Below are positions 1 to 13,220 of a stretch of 29,007 bases of DNA, piece after piece (position 1 is the first letter of the stretch; each line of letters begins with the position of its first letter). Under the pieces are notes generated by a model. That model was not told where the DNA came from, did no database searches, and saw nothing but the letters and a program-made list of their open reading frames with translations. The DNA is taken from the NCBI GenBank assembly GCA_943704415.1, contig CALSCO010001367.1:1-29007 (forward strand), given 5' to 3'. This DNA comes from Parvularia atlantis (taxonomy: Eukaryota; Opisthokonta; Rotosphaerida). A program made the position numbers and the translations under genes.

Positions 1-516
1 GTAGAGCTGCGATGTGCGCGATGAGCATCATGATCGATCGGCCAATCGCAACGCGGGCGAACCGTGATAAACAGGATGAAGAAATCGGGCACGCGCTGTG
101 CGCTCGCCCGCGGCTGCGCCAGCTGGTACACGAGCGTCCCGCCCATGATCAGCATCATCGCGGTGTAGGCGGCCGTGACGGTCGTCTGCGCGGCGTGCGC
201 GGCGTGCGCGGCGTTTGTTGACGGCGGACACGCGAACTTGAATGATAGAGCGTAACAACGCACCGGCGCCTTGTCGACGCGGCGCACGTAGCGCGACACG
301 CCCAGCTCGAGCAGCGCGAGCACGGTCAGCGCGAGGCCGAGCGCGTTGATCGTGTCCTTGGCCGGCTGCAGCAGCGAGCACGGCGCGGGGTCGAGGAACA
401 GCCACCAGTCGTCGTCTGCCGTTCGCGTCAGGTGGCGAAGCAGCAGCGGCCGCAGGCGCACCGCGGAAGCCCGGCGCGCACGGCTCGCCGCCACCGCTGT
501 CGCTGCTGCTGGTCAT
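1..516 (-). CDS. Hypothetical small membrane protein, two predicted helices, 3' end outside window
   Basis: I do not recognise this protein. It starts at the ATG ending at 516. Exons are 462-516, 264-415 and 185 downwards; the introns (416-461 and 186-263) have GTGCGC/GTGCGT donors and CAG acceptors and keep the frame. The protein opens with a short polar stretch, then DDDWWLFLDPAPCSLLQPAK, then a hydrophobic helix (NALGLALTVLALLELG), a basic VSRYVRR turn, and a second helix (YTAMMLIMGGTLVYQL) followed by FFILFI. Two or three membrane passes with a short basic loop are likely. A further intron may begin near 54 and end just before the window edge, so the C-terminus is missing. It is divergent from OSGEP across about 330 bp. 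Codon use has G/C at nearly every third position, which supports real coding. The function is unknown. Confidence 0.6.
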
Positions 517-862
517 TTTGCGGCGCGCTGTGCGGGGAGAGAACGGCGTGGTCAGCAGGCAGCGCGCGTCCGGGGCCCAAACAAAACGGGCGGAATGCGA
601 AACAAAGGCGTGACACGCATGAAACCGTGGGACATTTTTTTTTTCGCGCGGTGCAGCCACAGCACCAGCAGCAGCCACAGCAGCAGTGCACGCCACCGCA
701 CACGCGGCACACGGTAGCAGCATGCGTGGCGCGCAGAAAGAAAAAAAAAAGAAAAAGCGCGATAACGGAGGGGGAAAACGCCACGGAATGCGATGGCGTG
801 CGCAGCCACACCTGGCGACGCCGCTCTGCACCGCGCTTCCGTGCATGCCGGCGGTTCGGTGG
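517..862. promoter_or_regulatory. Divergent intergenic region between the membrane-protein gene and OSGEP
   Basis: About 345 bp separate the two divergent start codons. The stretch has lower GC than its flanks, a run of Ts near 635-644, CAG-rich trinucleotides near 660-690 and a purine-rich A/G tract at about 735-757. I see no convincing TATA box, and the reading frames crossing it do not look like protein. It presumably carries both promoters and 5' UTRs. An alternative in-frame ATG for OSGEP lies at 845. Confidence 0.45.
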
Positions 863-2277
<1,415 letters not shown>

Positions 2278-2369
2278 GTTAATCGTGTGCCCCTTGACGA
2301 GTTGCGCGTGATGATCACACGTGCCTCATGCAACGTGGCGGATGGAGTGGGTGGGCTGCCACTTCACCA

Positions 2370-4321
2370 ATGCCGGCGGCCCGTGGAATGCTGCCCGACG
2401 AGCTGCTGCTTCACGCGCTCGCCTTCCTCGACGCGCGCGACCTCGCGGCGTGCGCGCGCGTGAGCCGGCGGTGGCGTGCGCTCGCCGATGACCCGCAGGT
2501 GCGCGTGGCGGTGGCCGATGGCGCGCGCTGACCGCGAACGGCGCGATCGATCAGCTGTGGCGAGCGCTGTTCCTGCGCCGGTTCAAGCTGCAGGTCGACG
2601 GGCGCGGTCCGCTGCTGTCGCCGCGCGCGCTGCGCCAGCCGCTCGTGCCGGCGGCTGCGCCATCGGCCTTCGCGAGCAGCTGGCGCACCGGCAGCCGCGC
2701 GCGCGCCCTCGGCAACAGCGGGCACGACGTGCACACGCAGCGCGAGGCGTACCGGCACTGGAAGGACATGTACGTGACGCGCCACAACTGGGAGGCCGGC
2801 AACGTCTCCGTCGCGGCCTACGCGCCCCCTGCAGGCCCTGCACGTGCGTCAATCATCGCGCCCCTGCCCCTGCGCATGCGCCGCCGATCATCATCGGACG
2901 ACTGATCAGCGCGCAACAGCAGCCCGGCCAGACGCGCCCGTGCGCCATCTGCAGTTCACGCGCAGCCGCATCTTCTCGGCCGACGGCGGGCTGCTCGTGC
3001 GCGTCTGGGCTGTCGGCGCCGCGTCCAGCACCGCGCACGTCGTCACGTTCACCTGCCCGGCAAACATCTGCGCCCTGCGCCTCGCGGCCTGGCCGTGGTC
3101 GTGGCCCGCGCCGCCGTCCAAGCGCGCCGTCGACGCCGACGAGCCGCTGCTGCTGCTGTGCGGCCTGCGCGACGGCTCGCTGGTGCGCGCGCTCGTTGAA
3201 CGTGCTGCGGCTTCTTTGACGTGCGCGAGACACAGATGCTATGGAACGTGAGCACGCTGCTGCCGCTCAGCCTCGTCGGCGCCGACGTGGCCCAGGGCGA
3301 GACGCGCCCGCCCGTGCTGTACGTGACCATGACCGACCGCTACATCGCCACGGTCGACGCCGAGCACCGCCTCGACATCTGGGTGACGGACGTGCGCGAC
3401 GGCGACGCGACGACGGCGACGCTGCGGCGCGTGCACTCGCTGCACAGGTGCGCATCCTGTCGTGCTCAGACAGGCCACGCTGACGTGTGCGGTGCGCGCA
3501 GCGTCGTGTGCTCGGACCCTGTCGCGATCGAGCTCGGCCACCGCGGCTACCTCAAGGCCGAGGCCGCCGCGCCGCAGACGCGCCGCTCGCGCCTGCGCCT
3601 CACGATCTCGTTCGCGAGCAACAGCTGGATGAACCTGCGCTCGCAGCATATCTGCTCGCAGCGCGTCGAGTTCACCGAGGACTGGATCCTGTACAACACG
3701 CGGCAGGAGCCGCCGATGTACGCCAAGGACGGCGGCATGCCGGCGCTGTCCGTGCTCGGTGCGACGCGCCGCTGTGCTCTCACATGCTGCGGCTCACTGA
3801 CCCATGCGCAGGGCCGCACGCGACCGTCACGTGCCTGCGCTTCGAGGCCGCGTCGCAGCTGCTCGTGTCGGGCCACGGCGACAACACGATCCACGTGTGG
3901 TCGGCCACGGGCGCGCACGGGCGCTTCCGCCACCTGCGCGCGCTGTACGGCCACACGGGTGCGGTGACGTGCCTTGAGTTTGACGGCTTCAAGATCATCA
4001 GCGGCTCGCGCGACCGCACGATCAAGCTCTGGTCGCTCGAGACGGGTGCGCCGCGTGTGCGTGGCACGGCCTAGGCTGAAGCGCTGCGCAAGGTGAGTGT
4101 CAGCACACGTTTGCCGACCACGACAGCGCCGTCACCGCGCTCGTGTTTGACGAGCAGCGCATCTGTTCGGCCGACGAGGTGCGCCACTCGCTTGCTGCCG
4201 GCTGTATCGTGCGTGTGACCGTGCTGCTGCGCAGGGCGGGCACATCAAGCTGTGGTCGTTCCGCTCGTCCCACGCCGAGCCCGACCAACCGGCCGAGAAG
4301 CGCGTGCGTGTACATGTGTAA
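2370..4321 (+). CDS. F-box/WD40-repeat protein (putative SCF substrate receptor)
   Basis: An N-terminal F-box (MLPDELLLHALAFLDARDLA, then CARVSRRWRALADD and LWRALFLRRF) is followed by a linker and a WD40 propeller, so it should bridge Skp1 to a ubiquitination substrate. Exons: 2370-2498, 2555-2843, 2920-3182, 3236-3447, 3502-3758, 3812-4056, 4104-4178, 4235-4321 (about 518 aa). The best WD repeats are near the C-terminus: LLVSGHGDNTIHVWSATG, GHTGAVTCLEFDGFKIISG with SRDRTIKLWSLETG, and ICSADEGGHIKLWSF. Earlier blades are degenerate. The start could instead be the ATG at 2388. The splice at 4057-4103 (47 bp) was chosen because it is the only frame-keeping option I found, so residues around it are less certain. 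The orthologue is not identifiable. Its stop lies 11 bp from the convergent ATAD5 stop. Confidence 0.85.
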
Positions 4322-4332
4322 ACAACAAAATA

Positions 4333-7300
4333 TCAGGTTGTGGTCTCGCTTAGAACGCTGCAGGTGTCGATGGCCGGTGCGGGCACGCTGGAGGCGTCCG
4401 CGGTGAGCATGGCGTCGGCCGGTGCGGCGTCGGCCGGTGCGGCGTCGGCCGGTGCGGCGTCGACTGCCATGCCGATCGCACGTACGCCGATCGCAGGCAG
4501 GGCATCGACGGCCACGCCGACTGCAGGCAAGGCATCGACGGCCACGCCGACTGCAGGCAAGGCATCGACGGCCACGCCGATTGCAGGCACGGCCGCAGCA
4601 GCAACGAGGACGGTCCACTGCTGACAAAGCCGCGGATCCCAGACGGGCGCAGCCCGCGCAGCAGCACGCCCGGCAGAGATGCGACGGCTGACGCGCTGGT
4701 CGTCGCTCGCGCCCGGTGGCGGTGCCGTGGCCAGCTGGCGTATCACGGGCACCACGTCCTGCATCAGCTCGAGCAGGTGCAGCCCAGACCGTGTGCGTGC
4801 AGTGAGACGTCCAGCACTGTGCAGCCGGTCAGCTCTCGTTGGCTGTAGCGCGGCGCAGCTCACCATGCGTCCACCATCGCGTCCCGATGCGCTCGTGCGG
4901 CGGCGGCGATCGGCAGCGGCATTGGCTGGTCGCTCGAACGCACAGTGCCCGCCAGGCAGCGCAGCGCGAGCAGTTCGATCGCCGCCTGCAGCTCCACCGC
5001 GCGCGCCCAGTCGACGTCGCTGCCGTGCCGCTGCGAAAAGCGCGAGCGCGTGGGCAAGACGCGGCGCCCAGTGAGCGAGTCGGGCTGCTTGTTGGCGGCC
5101 TCGGGCTCGGTCGCCTGCCAGCACGCCAACCGTCAGCGAGAGCGCCGCAGTGCGCTCGGTACGCACCCGGATCACCGCCTCGGGCCGCACGCAGCAGTGA
5201 GCGTCCACGTGTGCGAGCACGTCCAGCGCGGCTGCGAGCGGCGCAACGTTCCCGCTGCCGTCGAACTGGAGCACGCTGCTGAGATCGTCCAGCCCGTCCT
5301 GTGTCGCTCGGGTGAGCACACGCCAACAGCGCGGGGCGCACACGCACCATCAGCGCGAGGCGCATGAGCTCTTCGTCTTCATCATCGCAATGGGCCAGTA
5401 TTTCATGAGCCGTCGACGTCTGCCCGAGGCAGGCGAGCGGTAGCTGGGCGAAAAAATGAGCTGCGCAACCGCGCAAGCACGCGGCATCGACGCACCGCGC
5501 GGCCTGTACCCGGCAGCAGCAGCGTCTGCAGGCTCAGCAGCGAGCGGCGGATGTCGAGCGCGCAGGCGAGGGCCAGGCGCTCGTGCCACGCGCGGTCGAG
5601 CTGGCAGCCTGCAACATGCGCACGGGTGTCAGTGCGCAGCCGCGGCACACGCTTGTCGCACCCTCGGCCTGAGCAACACGGTCGAGCAGCGCGGCGAGCT
5701 CGGCGACGGACGGACGAGCAAAGTGGAGCACGTCGACCTCGTTGCTCAGCTGCCGCTCGGCGTCGCCCGCATCGTTGCACGTGAGCACGATCGGCCGCTG
5801 CGAGCGCGCCGTCAGCGCCTCAGCCTTGCGTGCACGACACAAACACGCACCTTGGTGGTCGCGATGAGCGACGAGACGGTCGCCCAGAAGCCCTTGTCCT
5901 CATCAAACAGCACGTCCACTTCCTCGATCAGGATGAGCGACAGCTTGCTCAGCGTGCCCGACGGCTGCTGCTGCGCCGGCGCGGCGGGGGGCGGCACCGT
6001 GACACGCTTGGCTTTGCGCTTGCGCGCGTTGCGCTTGGCCGCCTCGCGCTCGCGCTCCTCCTGCTCCTGCTGTTGCGCAGCTGCTGGCGACGATCGCAGG
6101 GCAGTGAGCCGAGCACGCGCGGCGTCAAGCGCGCCGCACCCTGCGCCGCCATCCACGGTTGCACGACCAAGTGCGACTGTGTCGACTCGCCAAACAGCTG
6201 CTGCAGGTCCTTTGCACGATGCACATCGGTAAAGCCGCCGCGCGAGCCTTGCGGAACGCGACGCACACCTTGCCCGTGCGCCGCTGCGTGCAGTTGCTCT
6301 CGAGGATCTCAATGTCGAGCTCGGCACACGCCGCATTGAGCGCCTGCCGCAGTCGCGACGGTCAGCAACGACAGCGGCGAGGCAGCCACCGCACACGCAC
6401 GGCTGTCTTGCCGCTCCCGCTCGGGCCGCACAGGACGATCACGGTCGGCACGCTGTCCTCGTCCTCGCTGTCCTGTTGGCTGTCGTCGTCGCCGTTCGCG
6501 TGCTGCTCACCGTTCGCGTGCCGCTCGCCATTCGCGTGCAACTCGCCGTTTTGCGCGCCCGCGTCCTCGTACTCGTCGTCCTGGCTCGACTGCAGCCGGC
6601 GCCGCGCAGACGCACGCCTCGCAAAGTCGTCGTCTGCCGCGTGAACCGTCAGCCGTTGCCTTACCGGCACAGCAGCACACGCGCACCGGGCGACGTCTCG
6701 GCTGCCGCAACTTGCGACAACGCGCGTCTTGGGCGCTTGCTGCGCGGCGGCGAGGACGACGGCACAGCGTCGAGGACGACCATGGGCGCTGCTGGTGTGA
6801 CCTCGGGCGCGCGCTGTGGCTGCCAGCGGCGCAGCCACGCCAAGAGCTGCGCGACCTTTGCGCTGTTGCCGCAGACCTCGGCAGCGCGGCGCGGACGGTA
6901 CTTGTCAGTCCACAGCTCGGTGCCGCCCGTGGATGCCGCCGCGGCAGGAGCAAGAGCAGGAGCAGATGCAGCGCGCCAGCGTGCCTGCGTGCGCAGGTCC
7001 CACGCGACGACCCCGGCACGCGCGGGTAACATGCGCAGGGCAGCACGCATCGGGCCGTGCACTGCGCTCAGCTCGGGCCGCGGCGTGTGCACTGTCAGCG
7101 CGTCCGGCAGCGGCGCGTCCTCGGCGGTGTAGATTCGGCGTGCTGCGGGCTGAGCTGGCGGCGTGCTCGGCGGCTGCGACTGGTTGGCCGTGTCTTGCGA
7201 CGTACGGCTGCTGCGGGCGCATGTGAGCAGCGAGCCAATGCGTGCGCACGCAAGCGGGAGCGGCGCACCTGTCGCCGTCCGACGTCGCCGCGCGCTTGGG

Positions 7301-7978
7301 CTGCAGGAACGGGTTGGCCGAGCGGCCCTTCCAGAAGGCGGCGTCCCACTGCTTGGTCTGCTCGATGCTCTGCTTGAGCCGGTGCGTTGTCTGCTCGGCG
7401 CGCTTGGCCTTGCGCTGGCCCGTGGACAGGAACATGTCTGGGATGGACTGCAGCGGCACGGGCGGCTGGCTGCTGTTGCCGTCGTCGAGTGGCACGGGCG
7501 ACTCGCTGCTGCTCGCAATCTGCGGCTGCTCATCGCCCGCGTCCACGCCGTCCACGTCGACCTCCTCCTCGCCCTCGGCCTCGTCGCTCGTTGCGGCCGG
7601 CGCGGCCACCGATGGCGCGGCCTTGACGCGCGGCGCAAAGAACGGATGCACCTTGGCCGGCTCGCTCTGCATCGCCTGCTGCTGCTGCGCCGCCGCAAAG
7701 AACGGATGAATCTTGGCCGGCGGCGCGGCCGGCTTGGCGCGCTTGGCCTTGGCGCTGCGTGTGCGCGCCGTCGATCAGTTCGCGCCATCGACGTGCGGAC
7801 AAACGCATCGGCACCGCCGCGGCTCGTCCCGGTCCTCGGCGACGTCGGACAGCGCGACGACGGCGACCGGGCGACGCACACGGCCCGATCGGCGCGGCGC
7901 GGCCCCGTCGCCCGCCCCGTCGGCCCCGGCGGCCCCGGCGGCGTCGCTGGGCGGCGCCGAGGCGGGTGGCGCGCTCAT
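4333..7978 (-). CDS. ATAD5: ATAD5/Elg1-like AAA+ PCNA-unloading clamp loader
   Basis: This is the large subunit of the alternative RFC complex that unloads PCNA after replication. Exons: 7815-7978, 7269-7754, 6687-7210, 6401-6633, 6269-6343, 6140-6209, 5851-6083, 5662-5797, 5510-5608, 5348-5460, 5167-5298, 4864-5114, 4333-4816. All phases close, giving 999 aa. The disordered N-terminus carries two HPFF motifs (residues 71-74 and 91-94) of the ATAD5/Elg1 type. LWTDKYRPRRAAEVCGN opens the clamp-loader module. The Walker A is GPSGSGKTA (461-469), then ALNAACAELDIEILESN, FGESTQSHLV, the Walker B LILIEEVDVLFDED (567-), RPIVLTCND, and the helical DIRRSLLSLQTLLLP. An acidic HANGE/HANGQ tandem lies before the P-loop. 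The C-terminal tail is made of short tandem repeats. The exon 9 donor is GTACAG, unusual here, and was chosen for frame. RFC1 is less likely because no BRCT domain is seen. Confidence 0.9.
4411..4455. repeat. Three perfect 15-bp tandem copies in the ATAD5 C-terminal exon
   Basis: The unit GGCGTCGGCCGGTGC is repeated exactly three times at 4411-4425, 4426-4440 and 4441-4455. Read on the coding (minus) strand it encodes a pentapeptide repeat of the DAAPA type. Copies are identical at the DNA level, so the expansion is recent or still active. Confidence 0.9.
4501..4590. repeat. Three 30-bp tandem copies in the ATAD5 C-terminal exon
   Basis: Blocks 4501-4530 and 4531-4560 are identical and 4561-4590 differs at two positions. 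The unit is a multiple of three and encodes a decapeptide repeat PAVGVAVDAL on the minus strand, close to the C-terminus. A more diverged copy precedes it near 4471-4500. The number of copies probably varies between strains. Confidence 0.9.
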
Positions 7979-8287
7979 TTGGCGCGCTTCGAGAAGCTTC
8001 TGTTGGCCACGCGCGATGCGCAACAAACCGTGGAGACCTTTTCGCGCTTTATGAAGCAAAGTACCCGCTTCTCTCCATTTTCTCTTTTCCGTCTGCGCAC
8101 TCTGCTCCAGTGAGCGATTCCGCTTTGTTTGCTTTTGCACAGAATGTTTGCAATTCGGCTTTTACAGGTGCGTATAAAAGTGCGCGCCTTGTGTCTTTCC
8201 AACCATGATGATGAACCATTATGCTATTCTGATCTGCGAACATGTCTGCATCAACGACCACACCAGGCAAGGAGATCCGCAAGCACT

Positions 8288-8451
8288 ATGCCCTGGGTGA
8301 AGGTCGTGATCGTCGACGAGTCGTACACCAGCAAAACGTGCGGCTGGTGCGGCGTCCTCCACACCACTTTCACTGCAAGTCGTGCGGCACTGCAGTGGGA
8401 CGCGACATCAACGGCGCACGGAACGTATATCTCAAGAACCGAAACCCCTGA
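8288..8451 (+). mobile_element. Broken C-terminal remnant of a Fanzor/TnpB-type RNA-guided nuclease
   Basis: The signature of the OrfB/TnpB/Fanzor C-terminus is plain. VKVVIVDES-YTSKTCGWCG lies at about 8300-8353 and gives the first zinc-ribbon cysteine pair. FHCKSCG at 8368-8388 gives the second pair. RDINGARN at 8401-8424 is the RuvC-III motif with its catalytic aspartate, followed by VYLKNRNP and a stop ending at 8451. The glutamate in VDES before YTSKTC sits where Fanzors and some TnpBs are reported to carry their alternative RuvC-II glutamate, which favours Fanzor over ordinary bacterial TnpB. The copy is broken: it has at least one break inside the preserved part and no recognisable N-terminus, RuvC-I or recombinase. 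Codon use is GC-rich like the host, suggesting long residence or a GC-rich source. No capsid or other viral gene adjoins it. Confidence 0.85.
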
Positions 8452-8566
8452 GGCTGCCTCGGGCCCGGAGAAAGGTGCCACCAAGCACGACTCGGCTCCA
8501 CAGTGACACAAGGAGTTCAGTTTAGGTCTAAAAAGGCACTTATGTAAGAGGCGCTTTGGGCGCAGG

Positions 8567-8689
8567 TGGATCGACAACATCGTCCTCCGCCACCGCGAGC
8601 GCTTCGCGTACGTGCTCGACCACCTGCAGAAGCCGTTCGCGCGCGAACTCCTCACGAGCAACTGCATAGCACTCACAGTAGTACCGTGA
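8567..8689 (+). pseudogene. Orphan short coding stretch of unknown origin
   Basis: The frame starting WIDNIVLRHRERFAYVLDHL and continuing QKPFARELLTSN to a stop at 8687-8689 has nearly all third positions G or C from 8570 to about 8660, as in the real exons around it. It is preceded by GGGCGCAG, which resembles the acceptor end of introns in this window. No donor exon or start fits upstream. It may be a scrap of the same element as the Fanzor remnant, a decayed host exon, or chance. I do not recognise a family. Confidence 0.35.
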
Positions 8690-8719
8690 AGGCTGTGCAT
8701 TACACTGGGCCATCTACAT

Positions 8720-9919
8720 CTACACGCCCAGCTCCACTGCCCGCAGCCGGTCGTCGACAAAGTGCGCGAGCTTGTCCATGGCCCACTCGGCGACCTCGGC
8801 GAAGCTTTCGTTCAGCAGGATCGTCTTGGACGAGTTGCGCACGGTGTCCAGCAGCAGGCGCCGCTCCTCCATCACGAGCCGCACAAAGACCGCCTTCGTC
8901 TCAGCATCCAGCTGCGGCAGCGCGTCCTGAATGCGCTTGACAAGCTCGCCCATGCGCCGGCGCAGGTACAGGTCGAGCTGGTGCACGAGATTGCCCTCGA
9001 CGCGCGCCCGGTCAAGCTCCTGGCGTCGACGCGGCGTCGATGAACGCTGGACCAGGCGGGGTCACGCGCGCACCTGCTCCTGCACGAGCTGCACGCGCTG
9101 CGCCTGCGCCTCGCGCCACTCGCTCATTCGCAGCACGTCCGCCATCGCCGCCTCGAGCACGTCGGCCACGAAGCGCCCGACGAGCGGTGACGACGCGTCC
9201 AGCGGCGGGTCCGTGCCCGTCGACGGCAGCTGCACGGTCACGAGCGACGTCTCCCACGCGCGCTGCGTGCTCGGCGCCTCGAAACGCTCGCGCATCGTCC
9301 GCCACACGTCCGCCGGCACAATGTGCTCGGGGAAGCGCGCGGCGTTGCGAGCGGCGCTCACGTCCGGGTCGGCGTCGACGTGCACAAACACGACCGGCAC
9401 GTCGACTGCGCAGCTCAGGGGGGTCAGCATCGCCGCGGTACAAAGCGGCTGCGCACTCTTGCGGCTTGCGTGGAACACCTCGTGGCGCATGCCCGCGTAG
9501 TACATGTTGTCGTCCACAAGCACAAGCACGCCCTGCGCCGCCGCCACGCGCGCGCGCGTCTCGGCCGGCGGCAGCTGGAGGGCGGCAAAGTGCACGTCGA
9601 GCGCATCGGCGCGCGCCGCTGCGTCCCCATCGCCGTTCCCGCCGCCGCCTCCGCCGCCACCCAGCTGCAGCCGTTTGCACGCGCTCAGCAGCGCCACGGT
9701 CCGGTTGAGCAGCTGCCTGCGCTGTGCGCGCCACGGGCCCTCGCCGGCGCTCGGGATGGGCGGCAGGACGCTGTCGTACTCGACGTGGACGACGGCGGGC
9801 CGCGGCGCGGCATCGGGCGGCGGCGCGAGGTGCTGCCAGCGGTCGAGTGCGTGGCACAGCGTCGTCTTGCCTGCGCCGGGCAGGCCGCAGAGCACGACGA
9901 GGACGACGCGCGGCTGCAT
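8720..9919 (-). CDS. PSTK: L-seryl-tRNA(Sec) kinase (PSTK)
   Basis: PSTK phosphorylates serine charged on tRNA(Sec), making the substrate that SepSecS turns into selenocysteinyl-tRNA. Two exons, 9074-9919 and 8720-9019, with a 54-bp intron, give 381 aa. The P-loop GLPGAGKTT lies at residues 12-20 after a hydrophobic strand. Further marks are VVHVEYDSVLPP, the lid-like VLVDDNMYYAGMRHEVFHAS, VVFVHVDADPDVSAARNAAR, and RERFEAP followed by WETSLVTVQL. The last 100 residues are helical (DLYLRRRMGELVKR, FVRLVMEERRLLLDTV) and correspond in position, not obviously in sequence, to the helical C-terminal region of animal PSTK. KTI12 at 24405-25493 is a relative of the same P-loop class but carries different landmarks. 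The ATG at 9919 is preferred; an in-frame ATG at 9982 would add 21 residues. Confidence 0.88.
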
Positions 9920-10050
9920 CGGTAACTGAACGCGGCTCAGCACAGATGTCAACGGCGCGGTGTGCGCTAGTGTTTTGCACATCGCGCCTGGCTGCGTCGC
10001 GCGGGTTGCGATGGCCGCGCACTGACCACGCGGCGCTCGACAGGCGCCAG
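9920..10050. promoter_or_regulatory. Shared divergent promoter of PSTK and DHX15
   Basis: Only 131 bp separate the two start codons, so both transcripts must start within this stretch. No TATA box is evident. A short upstream open frame (ATG GCC GCG CAC TGA, near 10010) precedes the DHX15 start. Confidence 0.5.
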
Positions 10051-13069
<3,019 letters not shown>

Positions 13070-13220
13070 GTGGGGCTTTTTCTTTGATCTGTGACAGGCG
13101 ACACCCAGTGTGGCCACGCGTCGAGCCGTCGGATCTGCGCGTCTCGGGCTTGAGCCGCGCCGCATCACGCTCTGCCGCCGCACCGGACCATCGCTCGTGA
13201 GCCGCACACCTCAGCCCGTC

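Larger units (their letters stand above)
7979..8719. other. Longest intergenic gap in the window, AT-richer, with fossil coding pieces
   Basis: About 740 bp lie between the ATAD5 start (7978, minus) and the PSTK stop (8720, minus). The first 200 bp are pyrimidine-rich and comparatively AT-rich and must include the ATAD5 promoter and 5' UTR. A TATAAAAG string sits near 8173-8180. The middle holds a broken Fanzor/TnpB C-terminus (8288-8451) and the right part a short orphan coding stretch (8567-8689). The PSTK 3' UTR must lie at its right end. I found no clear terminal inverted repeats or target-site duplication by eye. Confidence 0.6.

Noticed and set aside
635-760. Poly-T and purine tracts before OSGEP as a poly-A tail of a retroposed copy
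   Set aside because: The tracts are short and interrupted, are not flanked by target-site duplications, and are not next to a process-derived sequence. They are probably promoter low-complexity DNA.
8173-8180. TATAAAAG as a TATA box
   Set aside because: It stands alone, on the strand opposite the ATAD5 and PSTK genes that flank it, with no intact downstream gene on its own strand. Other genes here show no TATA box, so it may be chance in an AT-richer stretch.
8000-8560. Integrated giant-virus segment carrying a Fanzor gene
   Set aside because: No capsid, polymerase or other viral gene is seen, and base composition returns to host level within a few hundred bases. A lone transposon-type remnant is simpler.
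8251-8760. Minus-strand open frame antisense to the Fanzor remnant
   Set aside because: The plus strand carries recognisable motifs and GC-rich third positions; the antisense peptide is Trp/Ser/Arg-rich with no family features.
13087-13220. Small open frame upstream of the acyltransferase start as a separate gene
   Set aside because: It is in frame with the first exon but lacks conserved sequence, and it overlaps the DHX15 3' UTR. The ATG at 13221 is sufficient.
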